DNA of 64,000 nucleotides from Betaproteobacteria bacterium (lineage in GTDB: Bacteria; Pseudomonadota; Gammaproteobacteria; Burkholderiales; Usitatibacteraceae). The position numbers were made by a program, and so were the translations under genes. The notes beneath the pieces are model-generated. The model was given only the letters and a program-made list of their open reading frames with translations, ran no database searches and was not told where the DNA came from. Of the stretch, positions 17,720 to 26,223 are shown in pieces. Each line of letters starts with the position of its first letter. Within the stretch, counting starts at the first letter, position 1. Where the stretch lies: positions 390,371 through 454,370 of the forward strand of contig JADJSD010000023.1 in assembly GCA_016711875.1 (NCBI GenBank), in the 5' to 3' direction.

Positions 17720-18894
17720 CGGCTTTCTCCAGGCAGGTGGATGGTGAAGGTGAGACCGCGGCCCGCGTTGCGCGTCACCTCGAGCCGGCCGCCGTGCGCC
17801 TCGACGAGCGAGCGCGTGACGAGCAGGCCCAGGCCCGTGCCGCGGGTCTTGGTCGTGTGGAAGGTCTGGAACATGCGGGCAAGGGCTTCGTCGCCGGCGC
17901 CGGGGCCGGTGTCGGCCACGCGGATGCGCACGCGATCGCCGGCCGCCTCCACGCGAAGGACGAGCTTCCTCGCGTGCTCGGCGGGCTCCGCCTCCATCGC
18001 CTCGACGGCGTTCAGCACGAGGTTGAGGAGTGCCTGGTAGAGCTGCACCGGGTCGATGCGCACGCGCGCCTTCGACCGCGCGCCCTCGAGGACCGCCTCG
18101 ACGCCGGCATGCCGAAGGCGCGCGCGGATGAACGCGAGGACTTCTCCGGCGACCTCGGCGGGGCTCACGATCTCGGCCTGCGCGGGCTGGTTGCGCACGA
18201 GCCGCCGGGCCCGCAGGATGATCTCGCCGGCACGCCGCGCGTCGGCGACGATCGACTCGAGCGCCTCGCGCACCTCGCCGGTCTTGCCGGATTCGAGCAG
18301 GCGCAGCGCCGCCTCGGCGTTGGCGAGCACGGCGGCGAGGGGCTGGTTCACCTCGTGCGCGAGCGAGGCGCCCAGGGCCGCCACCGTGCGCACCCGCGAG
18401 GCATGGGCCACGGCGCTGGTGAGTTCCTGCTGGCGCTCGCGCGCCTGGTGCAGTTCCGTCACGTCCGTCTGCGTTCCCACGTAGTGCGTGACGCGGCCCG
18501 CGCCGTCGCGGATCGGGGCGATGCGCAGGAAGTTCCAGAACGGCGTGCCGTCCTTGCGGTAGTTGAGGATCTCGCCCTGGAAGACGTGCCCGGCGCCCAG
18601 GGCGATGGCGATCTGGCGCACCGTGTCGAGGTCCGTGCCGGGGCCTTGCACCATGCGGCAGTTGGTGCCCAGGATCTCCTCGGCGCTGTAGCCCACCAGG
18701 CGCTCGAACGAAGGGCTCACGTAGACGATGGGCGCGTCGGGCCGCGTGGCGTCGGAGATGACGATGCCGTCGTCGGCCACGTCGAGGGCCGCGGCCTTCA
18801 GGTGCTCGGCGAGGGCGTCGGCGACGCGGTCCCGGCGGGGCGGGTGGCGGCTTGTGCGGGCGACGGACGCGCCCGACGGCGGCCTAGCGGCCAT
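17716..18894 (-). CDS. LOV-type sensor histidine kinase
   Basis: Soluble 392-residue kinase. The N-terminal PAS domain (about 33-147) has the residues of a flavin-binding LOV photoreceptor: GTNCRMVQG with the adduct-forming Cys79, plus Asn111 (ILNYRKDG), Asn121 (FWN) and Gln142 (GTQTDVT), which in LOV proteins contact FMN. Then a HisKA domain with His180 in LAHEVNQPLAA and a HATPase domain ending in GTGLGL. The phosphorylation motif is FixL-like, and the partner downstream is a FixJ-like regulator joined by an ATGA overlap. Blue light is therefore the most likely input. The motif differs from consensus GxNCRFLQ at two positions (Met, Val). An ATG at 18996 is an alternative start. Confidence 0.85.
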   Translation of the reverse strand: MAARPPSGASVARTSRHPPRRDRVADALAEHLKAAALDVADDGIVISDATRPDAPIVYVSPSFERLVGYSAEEILGTNCRMVQGPGTDLDTVRQIAIALGAGHVFQGEILNYRKDGTPFWNFLRIAPIRDGAGRVTHYVGTQTDVTELHQARERQQELTSAVAHASRVRTVAALGASLAHEVNQPLAAVLANAEAALRLLESGKTGEVREALESIVADARRAGEIILRARRLVRNQPAQAEIVSPAEVAGEVLAFIRARLRHAGVEAVLEGARSKARVRIDPVQLYQALLNLVLNAVEAMEAEPAEHARKLVLRVEAAGDRVRIRVADTGPGAGDEALARMFQTFHTTKTRGTGLGLLVTRSLVEAHGGRLEVTRNAGRGLTFTIHLPGESR

Positions 18895-19065
18895 GGCGGC
18901 CAGGCCTTCCAAGGAACGGCTCGACCGGGATGTCCGGATCGTTCGCCCGGGTATCGCCGCTGCGCATGGGCCTTCAGTCTGACGGGATGCGACCATGATA
19001 CCCCCCGGGCACGGCCCCCGCGCGCTCCGGGGCGGTATCATGGCGGCCTTCCTGCCCGCTGCCCC

Positions 19066-20088
19066 ATGCACATCCCCGCCGACCCCGACCGCCGCCCCGT
19101 GGCCGCGTGGCTCCTCGCCTGCTGCGCACTCGTCTTCGCGATGGTCGTCGTGGGCGGCGTCACGCGCCTCACGCACTCGGGGCTGTCGATCGTCGAGTGG
19201 CAGCCGTTCATCGGCACGATCCCGCCGCTCACGGACGCCGACTGGGCCCTGCAGTTCGAGAAGTACAAGCTCACGCCCGAGTACCGCCAACGCAATCACG
19301 CCATGGACGTGGAAGGCTTCAAGGGCATCTTCTGGTGGGAGTATTTCCATCGCCTGCTGGGCCGCGTGATCGGCCTCGCCTTCCTGCTGCCGTTCGCCTG
19401 GTTCCTCGCGAAAGGGCGCGTGGACGCGCCGCTCGCCCGGCGGCTCGGGGCCATCTTCGTGCTGGGCGGCCTGCAGGGGGCCATGGGGTGGTACATGGTG
19501 AAGAGCGGCCTGGTGGACGACCCGCGCGTGAGCCAGTTCCGCCTCACCGCGCACCTGGGGCTCGCCCTCCTCATCCACGCCTGCATGCTGTGGGTCGCGA
19601 CGGGGCTGCTCGCGGGCACGCGCTCGCCGCGGGCCTCGCCCCTGGCGCGCGCGGCGCTCGCCTTCGCCGTGCTCGTCTTCGCGATGGCGCTCACGGGCGG
19701 ACTGGTCGCGGGGATCCGCGCGGGCTACGCCTACAACACCTGGCCGCTCATGAACGGTCATGTCCTGCCGCCGGAGGCCTGGATGATCGAGCCGTGGTGG
19801 CGCAATTTCGGCTGGAACATGGCGATGGTGCAGTTCGTGCACCGCACGCTCGCGCTCGTGCTGCTCGCCGCGGGGCTCGCGCTCGCCTGGCGGGTGCTGC
19901 GCGAGCCTTCGACGCCTCGCATGGCGCGCATCGCCGCCGGCACGCTCGCGATCGCTGTGCCCGCGCAGGTGACCCTGGGCATCGCGACGCTGCTCGCGAT
20001 GGTGCCCATCCCGCTCGGTGCGGCGCACCAGGGGGGCGCGGTCGTGGTGCTGAGCGCGGCGGTCTGGCTCGCCCGGACGCTTCGCTAG
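19066..20088 (+). CDS. ctaA: Heme A synthase (COX15/CtaA)
   Basis: Integral membrane protein of 340 residues with eight hydrophobic segments, the size of bacterial and mitochondrial COX15/CtaA. It converts heme O to heme A for aa3-type oxidases. Family motifs include VVGGVTRLTHSGLSI in the first helix, WWEYFHRLLGR, an RLTAHLG His and QFVHRTLA, which together supply the four heme-ligand histidines; GAAHQGGA near the end carries the last. Usual partners ctaB and cox genes are absent here. It is divergent from the LOV kinase gene. Confidence 0.93.
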   Translation: MHIPADPDRRPVAAWLLACCALVFAMVVVGGVTRLTHSGLSIVEWQPFIGTIPPLTDADWALQFEKYKLTPEYRQRNHAMDVEGFKGIFWWEYFHRLLGRVIGLAFLLPFAWFLAKGRVDAPLARRLGAIFVLGGLQGAMGWYMVKSGLVDDPRVSQFRLTAHLGLALLIHACMLWVATGLLAGTRSPRASPLARAALAFAVLVFAMALTGGLVAGIRAGYAYNTWPLMNGHVLPPEAWMIEPWWRNFGWNMAMVQFVHRTLALVLLAAGLALAWRVLREPSTPRMARIAAGTLAIAVPAQVTLGIATLLAMVPIPLGAAHQGGAVVVLSAAVWLARTLR

Positions 20089-20100
20089 CGCCTCGCGCCG

Positions 20101-20838
20101 CTAGCCCAGGTGCAGTCCGCCGTCCAGGCGAAGCACCTCGCCCGTGATGTAGCCGGCCAGCGGGGAGACGAGGAAACGAACGGCATGCGCGAACTCCTCG
20201 GGCTCGCCGAATCGCGCCGCGGGAATGGCCGCGAGCGCCTGTCGGCGCTGGGCCTCGGTGAGCGCCTCGGTGTCCGCCGGCGAGCGGACGAAGGACGGGG
20301 CGAGGGTGTTCACGGTGACGCCGTGCCCGGCGACCTCGCGGGCGAGGCTCGCGGCGAGCGCGACCAGGCCGCCGTCGGCCGTCGCGTCCGGTCCGCCCCG
20401 GTCGCGCACCGGCCCGAGGGAGGCCGTGCCGCCGACGAACAGGATCCGGCCCCAGCCACGCGAAACCATGTCGGGCAACACGCCTCGGGTGAAGATCCTC
20501 GCGCCGTCGAGGCGGACGCCCAGGATGCGGCGCCACGTCGCGTCGTCGCCGCCGGCGCCCGGGCCTGCGGTCGCCCCGGCGGCGTTCACGAGCACGTCGG
20601 CCGGCCCGAACCGCGCGCGCACCGCGTCCAGCGCGGCGCGTGCGGCGGCCGGATCGCCCGCGTCGCAGGCGATGGGCGCCAGCTCCCCGCGCAGGAACCG
20701 CGAGACGCTGTCGAGGCGAAGCGCGTCCAGGTCCACGAGCGCCACGCGCGCGCCTTCCTCCAGCAGCACGCGCGTGGCCGCGAGACCCAGCGCGCCGGCC
20801 GCACCCGTCACCACCGCCACCTTGTCCCTCAGGATCAT
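20101..20838 (-). CDS. SDR-fold protein lacking YxxxK
   Basis: A 245-residue short-chain dehydrogenase/reductase-fold protein. The Rossmann cofactor motif is normal (VTGAAGALG), as is the later NAAG-type segment (VNAAGATAG) and the end LRLDGGLHLG. The active-site stretch is not: where YAASK is expected the sequence reads DATAD, so both catalytic Tyr and Lys are replaced by Asp, although the preceding Ser (GGTASLG) remains. It may bind nucleotide without classical reduction, or use other chemistry. Convergent with ctaA, 12 bp apart. Confidence 0.82.
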   Translation of the reverse strand: MILRDKVAVVTGAAGALGLAATRVLLEEGARVALVDLDALRLDSVSRFLRGELAPIACDAGDPAAARAALDAVRARFGPADVLVNAAGATAGPGAGGDDATWRRILGVRLDGARIFTRGVLPDMVSRGWGRILFVGGTASLGPVRDRGGPDATADGGLVALAASLAREVAGHGVTVNTLAPSFVRSPADTEALTEAQRRQALAAIPAARFGEPEEFAHAVRFLVSPLAGYITGEVLRLDGGLHLG

Positions 20839-21051
20839 CGACCGCCTTGCCTTTCGTGTCGGGCCGGCGGCGCCGGGGCGCCGTGGCACCAAGTTTGCTC
20901 ACATCCCCGGGAACCGCGCGGGGCGCCGTCGCCCTGTTTCAATGTGGCCTCATTCTGGCGCATTCGCCTCGCGCGTGTTTCGTTTTGGAACTTCCGGCGG
21001 CGCCGAGGGCAGGCCTTCCGACCGGACCACGAGAACACGAGAGGGGACACG

Positions 21052-22724
21052 ATGGCGGAGGTTGCGGTCAAGCCGGTGCGGTTTCGCGCCCGGCCCAAGG
21101 GCCGGTTCGTCGAGCCGGCCGCGCGCGAGGCCATCGCGACGCTCCTCGCCGATTCGCCCCGCAGCCGGGACCTGCTGATCGAGCACCTGCACAAGGTGCA
21201 GGACCGGTTCGGCGCGCTGTCGGCCGCCCATATCGCGGCGCTGGCCGAGGCGATGAAGCTTTCGCAGGCCGAGGTCTTCGAGGTCGCGACCTTCTACCAT
21301 CACTTCGACGTGGTTCGCGAAGGCGAGCGCGCGCCGGCGGCCCTCACCGTGCGCGTGTGCGAATCGCTCTCCTGCGAACTGGCCGGATCGAAAGGCCTGC
21401 TCGCGCGGCTTCCCGCGATTCTCGGTCGCGACGTGCGCGTGCAGCCGGTGCCCTGCATCGGCCGCTGCGAGGAGGCCCCGGCGGTGAGCGTGGGGCAGAA
21501 CGCCTTCGGCGGGGCCACGGCGGAGAAGGTGGCCACGATGGTGAAGGAGGGCCTGGTGAAGGCCCCGAAGACGAATCACATCGGCTACGCGCGCTACCGG
21601 GAGGAGGGCGGCTACCGGCTCTGGGCCGATTGCCTCGCCGGCAAGCGCGATCTCGAGACGGTCTTGAAGACGATGGAGGACGCGGGCCTACGCGGCCTGG
21701 GCGGCGCCGGCTTCCCCCACGGGGCGCAAGTGGCGCATCGTGCGCGGCGAGGCCGGCCCGCGCCACATGGCCATCAATATCGACGAGGGCGAGCCGGGCA
21801 CCTTCAAGGACCGTTACTACCTCGAGCGCGACCCGCACCGGTTCCTGGAAGGGGATGCTCGTGGCCGCGTGGGCGGTGGGGATCGAGAAGATCTGGATCT
21901 ACCTGCGCGACGAGTACCACGCCTGCCGCGAGACGCTGGAGAAGGAGCTGGCCGCGTTGCGGGCGGACCCGCCGGGGCCGCTTCCGCAGATCGAACTGCG
22001 CCGCGGCGCGGGCGCGTACATCTGCGGGGAGGAGTCCGCGATGATCGAATCCATCGAAGGCAAGCGGGGCATGCCGCGGCTTCGCCCGCCGTACGTGGCG
22101 CAGGTGGGGCTCTTCGGGCGGCCGACGCTCGAGCACAACTTCGAGACGCTCTTCTGGGTGCGCGAGATCCTGGAGAAGGGGGCGGGGTGGTTCGCGGGCC
22201 ACGGGCGCAACGGCCGAAAGGGGCTGCGGTCCTTCAGCGTCTCGGGCCGGGTGAGGAAGCCGGGGGTGCACCTGGCGCCGGCGGGGATCACGGTGAAGGA
22301 GCTGATCGCAGAATACGCGGGCGGGATGCTCGAGGGGCACGAGTTCTACGCGTACCTGCCGGGCGGGGCCTCGGGCGGGATCCTGCCGGCCTCGATGGGG
22401 GACATTCCGCTCGATTTCGACACGCTGCAGCCGCACGGGTGCTTCATCGGATCGGCGGCGGTGATGATCCTGTCGGACAAGGATCGTGCGGCGGATGCGG
22501 CACGAAACCTCATGCACTTCTTCGCGCACGAGTCCTGCGGGCAGTGCACGCCGTGCCGCGTGGGGACCGCGAAGGCCGCGCTGCTGATGGAGGCCCCGAA
22601 GTGGGACGGGCCGCTGCTCACCGAGCTGTCGCGGACGATGGGGGATGCGTCGATCTGCGGGCTGGGGCAGGCGGCGCCGAATCCGGTGCTTTGCGTGCTG
22701 AAGCATTTTCCTCACGAGGTTTGA
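21052..22724 (+). pseudogene. Formate dehydrogenase beta subunit, frameshifted
   Basis: NuoE-NuoF fusion subunit of a NAD-linked formate dehydrogenase, of the size and build of the beta subunit of two-subunit tungsten/molybdenum enzymes (about 556 residues once corrected). The N-terminal part has the [2Fe-2S] thioredoxin-like cysteines (CESLSC..CIGRCEE); the rest is NuoF-like with INIDEGEPGTFKDR (FMN/NAD site) and the 4Fe-4S set SCGQCTPCR. Two one-base insertions break the frame: a five-C run at 21714-21718 and a four-G run at 21852-21855. Deleting one base at each restores a continuous match. Both are homopolymers and the downstream alpha subunit is intact, so assembly error is as likely as true decay. 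Good ribosome site (GAGAGGGGA) before the ATG. Confidence 0.85.
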
Positions 22725-22733
22725 GAAAGGCGT

Positions 22734-22885
22734 TGGAACCACGGATGAACACGGATGAACACAGATGGCTTGTGATTGATCGAGAGGCGTCGATTCTTGC
22801 AGGCGAAGTCGCGATGCCCGCCGGATCGATGTCTCAAAGCCGATCACGACCCATCTGTGTTCATCCGTGTTCATCTGTGGTTCCA
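22734..22885. repeat. GATGAAC-type inverted repeat
   Basis: Between the two formate dehydrogenase genes. Left arm 22734-22768 and right arm 22851-22885 are 35 bases each, complementary at 34 of 35 positions. Each arm is built from about 10-bp units of the form GATGAACAC(G/A). The 82-bp interior shows no gene. The same unit type recurs at 50538-50718 and 54237-54299. Confidence 0.9.
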
Positions 22886-22899
22886 GCGGTTTACCCAAG

Positions 22900-23340
22900 A
22901 TGAAAATGAACGAGCCGCTGGTCATCCCCGCCGCCAGGCCGCGCGCGAAGTCGCGCCCCCGCACCGGCCCCGTCACCGTATTCCTGCGCGACCTCGCGGT
23001 CCAGACGGTCATCGGCGTCGCCGCCTGGGAGCGCAAGGCCCCCCGCACGCTGATGTTCGACATCGACATCGAGCTGGGCGCCTGCAAGGCGGGCGGCACG
23101 GATCGCGTGGCCGACACCGTCGACTATGCCGCCGTCGCGGCGAGCGTGCGCGCGAAACTGGGCGGCGAAACCTACCGCCTCCTCGAACGGGCGGTGGAGG
23201 ACGTCGCGGACATCCTCTTCGACGAATTCGGCGCCGACGCGGTCGCCATCCAGGCGGCCAAGACGGGCGTCGTGCCCGAAACCGGCTCGGTCGGCGTGCG
23301 CATCGAGCGCCTGCGCCCCGGCGCGAGGCGCGGATCATGA
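22900..23340 (+). CDS. folB: Dihydroneopterin aldolase-like FolB
   Basis: Folate-pathway enzyme of 146 residues that converts 7,8-dihydroneopterin to 6-hydroxymethyl-dihydropterin. Family marks: the opening VFLRDLAVQTVIGVAAWER, DTVDYAAVA in the middle and YRLLERAVEDVA with the conserved Glu. The N-terminal 20 or so basic residues are extra. Its stop overlaps the start of the formate dehydrogenase alpha gene (ATGA), so folate synthesis is coupled to THF-dependent C1 enzymes here. The ATG at 22900 lies just outside the repeat. Confidence 0.85.
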   Translation: MKMNEPLVIPAARPRAKSRPRTGPVTVFLRDLAVQTVIGVAAWERKAPRTLMFDIDIELGACKAGGTDRVADTVDYAAVAASVRAKLGGETYRLLERAVEDVADILFDEFGADAVAIQAAKTGVVPETGSVGVRIERLRPGARRGS

Positions 23341-26174
23341 GCGCGAACGGCGCCCGGGAGCGAGCCGCGATGCCCGTGGAGTTCACGATCGACGGCAGGC
23401 CCGTGACCGGCGCGGCCGGCGAGCCCATCCTGCAGGTGGCGAAGCGCCACGGCATCGAGATCCCGCACCTGTGCCACAAGGACGGCCTGCGCGCGGACGG
23501 CAATTGCCGCGCCTGCGTGGTGGAGATCAAGGGCGAGCGCGTCCTCGCGCCCTCCTGTTGCCGCAGCGCGACTTCCGGCATGGAGGTGAGCGCGAAGTCC
23601 GAGCGTGCCACGGCCTCGCAGAAGATGGTGCTGGAGCTCCTGCTCGCCGACGGGCCCGCCGAGGCCCGTACGTCCGATTCCGAGCTCGACCGCTGGGCTG
23701 GCCGCCTCGAGGCGAAGGCGGGCCGCTTTCCGGCGCGTGCGCAACCGGCGCCCGACCTTTCGCACCCGGCCATCGCGGTCAACCTCGACGCGTGCATCCA
23801 GTGCACGCGGTGCGTGCGCGCCTGTCGCGAGGAGCAGGTGAACGACGTGATCGGCTACGCCGGCCGCGGCAGCGACGCGCGCATCGTCTTCGACCAGGGC
23901 GACGCGATGGGCGCCTCCACGTGCGTCGCCTGCGGCGAGTGCGTGCAGGCGTGCCCGACGGGCGCGCTGTCCTCGCGCGCCTTCGCGAAGGACAGCCTCG
24001 CGCGCGGCCCCGCGGGACTCGTCGAGGTCGACCGCAAGGTCGATTCCGTGTGCCCCTTCTGCGGCGTGGGCTGCCAGCTCACCTATCACGTGAAGGACGA
24101 CACGATCGTGCAGGTGACGGGCCGCGGCGGTCCCGCCAACGAGGACCGCCTGTGCGTGAAGGGCCGCTACGGCTTCGACTACGCGCACCACCCGCACCGC
24201 CTCACGAAGCCGCTCATCCGCAAGCCCGGCGCGACGAAGACCGCCGATTTCGCCCTGGACCCGGCGAACTGGGAGGAGGTCTTCCGCGAGGCCTCGTGGG
24301 AAGAGGCGCTCGACTTCGCGGCCGGGGGGCTCAGGCGAATCCTCGAGAAGGACGGCCGCCGGGCGCTCGCGGGATTCGGCAGCGCCAAGGGTTCCAACGA
24401 GGAGGCCTACCTCTTCCAGAAGCTGGTGCGGACCGGATTCGGCAGCAACAACGTCGACCACTGCACGCGCCTTTGCCACGCCTCGAGCGTCGCGGCGCTC
24501 ATGGAAGGCATCAGCTCCGGGGCGGTGTCGAACCCCGTGAAGGACGTGATGAAGGCCGAGGTGGCGCTGCTCATCGGCGCCAACCCCACGGTGAACCACC
24601 CCGTGGCGGCCACCTGGATCAAGAACGCGGTGAAGAACGGCACGAAGCTCATCCTGGCCGACCCGCGCCGCACGGAGCTCGCGCGCCATGCGGCCCACGT
24701 GCTGCAGTTCAAGCCCGACACCGACGTGGCGCTTCTCAACGCGATGCTGAACGTGATCGTCACGGAGGGCCTCGTGGACGAGGCCTTCATCCGCGATCGC
24801 ACCAGCGGCTACGAGGCGCTCGCCGCCAACGTTCGCAAGTTCACGCCGGAACTGATGGAGCCCATCTGCGGCATCCCGGCGGCGAAGATCCGCGAGGTGG
24901 CGCGCCTGTATGCCACGTCGAAGGCTTCCATGATCCTGTGGGGCATGGGCGTGTCGCAGCACACGCACGGCACCGACAACGCGCGCTGCCTCATCGCGCT
25001 CGCCATGGTGACGGGACAGATCGGCAAGCCCGGCTCGGGACTGCACCCGCTGCGCGGGCAGAACAACGTGCAGGGCGCCTCCGATTCGGGCCTCATCCCG
25101 ATGGTGTTCCCGGACTACCAGCGCGTGGACAACCCGCAGGCCCTCGCGCGCTTCGAGAAGCTCTGGGGCGCGAAGCTCGACCCCAAGCCCGGCCTCACCG
25201 TCGTCGAGATCGTGAACGCGGCCTGCGAAGGCACGATGAAGGGGATGGTCATCATGGGCGAGAACCCCGCGATGTCGGACCCGGATGCGAATCACGCCCG
25301 CGAGGGGCTCGCCGCGCTCGAGCACCTGGTCGTGCAGGACGTGTTCCTCACGGAGACGGCCTACCTCGCCGACGTGGTGCTGCCCGCGACGGTGTGGCCC
25401 GAGAAGACGGGCACCGTCACCAACACCGACCGGCTCGTGCAGCTCGGCCGTCCCGCGATCGATCCGCCGGGCGAGGCGAAGCCGGACCTGTGGATCCTGG
25501 TGGAACTGGGCAAGCGCCTGGGCCTTCCCTGGACCTACACGCACCCGCGCGAGGTGTTCGAGGAGATGCGCCAGGGGATGAACTCCATCGCCGGCATCAC
25601 GTGGGATCGCCTCGAGGCCGAGTCGAGCGTGAACTACCCGTGCCCCACGGAGGGCCACCCGGGCACCCCGATGATCTTCGTGGACAAGTTCCCCACGCCC
25701 ACGGGCCGCGCGAAGCTCGTTCCCGCGGACCTCATCTTCGCCGCCGAGCAGCCCGATCACCTCTACCCGTACGTCCTCATCACCGGCCGGCAGCTCGAGC
25801 ACTGGCACACCGGGTCCATGACGCGGCGGGCCGGCGTGCTCGACGCCCTCGAGCCCGAGCCCGTCGCCTCGTTCCACCCGGCGGACCTGGGGGACCTGGG
25901 CCTCGCACCCGGCGATGTCGTCACGGTGAGATCGCGCCGCGGCGAGGTGGCCCTCTACGCGCGCGCCGACGAGGCGACGCCCCGAGGTGCCGTCTTCATC
26001 GCCTTCTGCTACTACGAGGCGGCCGCCAACAGGCTCACGAACGCGGCGCTCGACCCGGTCGGCAAGATCCCCGAGTTCAAGTATTGCGCCGTGATGGTCG
26101 CCAAGGGCGGCCGGGTCGCCGGGCGGTCGAGCTTCGGCGGCGGTCGCATCCTCGCGGCGAGCGAGACCGGCTGA
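23337..26174 (+). CDS. NAD-linked formate dehydrogenase alpha subunit
   Basis: Molybdenum or tungsten bis-MGD catalytic subunit, 945 residues, oxidising formate to CO2. Domains: N-terminal [2Fe-2S] ferredoxin with Cys46, Cys57, Cys60 and a Cys pair at 74-75; two 4Fe-4S sites (CIQCTRCVRAC and CVACGECVQACP); a further 4Fe-4S site in CPFCGVGCQ; the catalytic domain with the metal-ligand Cys380 in RLCHASS, the Cys-His pair typical of formate dehydrogenases; and a C-terminal MGD-binding domain (ITGRQLEHWHTGSMTR). It should pair with the NuoEF-like subunit and pass electrons to NAD. Followed by formate-THF ligase. Confidence 0.95.
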   Translation: MSANGARERAAMPVEFTIDGRPVTGAAGEPILQVAKRHGIEIPHLCHKDGLRADGNCRACVVEIKGERVLAPSCCRSATSGMEVSAKSERATASQKMVLELLLADGPAEARTSDSELDRWAGRLEAKAGRFPARAQPAPDLSHPAIAVNLDACIQCTRCVRACREEQVNDVIGYAGRGSDARIVFDQGDAMGASTCVACGECVQACPTGALSSRAFAKDSLARGPAGLVEVDRKVDSVCPFCGVGCQLTYHVKDDTIVQVTGRGGPANEDRLCVKGRYGFDYAHHPHRLTKPLIRKPGATKTADFALDPANWEEVFREASWEEALDFAAGGLRRILEKDGRRALAGFGSAKGSNEEAYLFQKLVRTGFGSNNVDHCTRLCHASSVAALMEGISSGAVSNPVKDVMKAEVALLIGANPTVNHPVAATWIKNAVKNGTKLILADPRRTELARHAAHVLQFKPDTDVALLNAMLNVIVTEGLVDEAFIRDRTSGYEALAANVRKFTPELMEPICGIPAAKIREVARLYATSKASMILWGMGVSQHTHGTDNARCLIALAMVTGQIGKPGSGLHPLRGQNNVQGASDSGLIPMVFPDYQRVDNPQALARFEKLWGAKLDPKPGLTVVEIVNAACEGTMKGMVIMGENPAMSDPDANHAREGLAALEHLVVQDVFLTETAYLADVVLPATVWPEKTGTVTNTDRLVQLGRPAIDPPGEAKPDLWILVELGKRLGLPWTYTHPREVFEEMRQGMNSIAGITWDRLEAESSVNYPCPTEGHPGTPMIFVDKFPTPTGRAKLVPADLIFAAEQPDHLYPYVLITGRQLEHWHTGSMTRRAGVLDALEPEPVASFHPADLGDLGLAPGDVVTVRSRRGEVALYARADEATPRGAVFIAFCYYEAAANRLTNAALDPVGKIPEFKYCAVMVAKGGRVAGRSSFGGGRILAASETG

Positions 26175-26223
26175 ACCCCATTCCCATCCATCCCCACAAG
26201 ACGACAACGAGGAGAATCCCGTC

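Noticed and set aside
20946..20961. TGGCCTCATTCTGGCG before the formate dehydrogenase genes as a sigma-54 promoter
   Set aside because: Spacing is right but too many consensus positions fail and no enhancer site is nearby.
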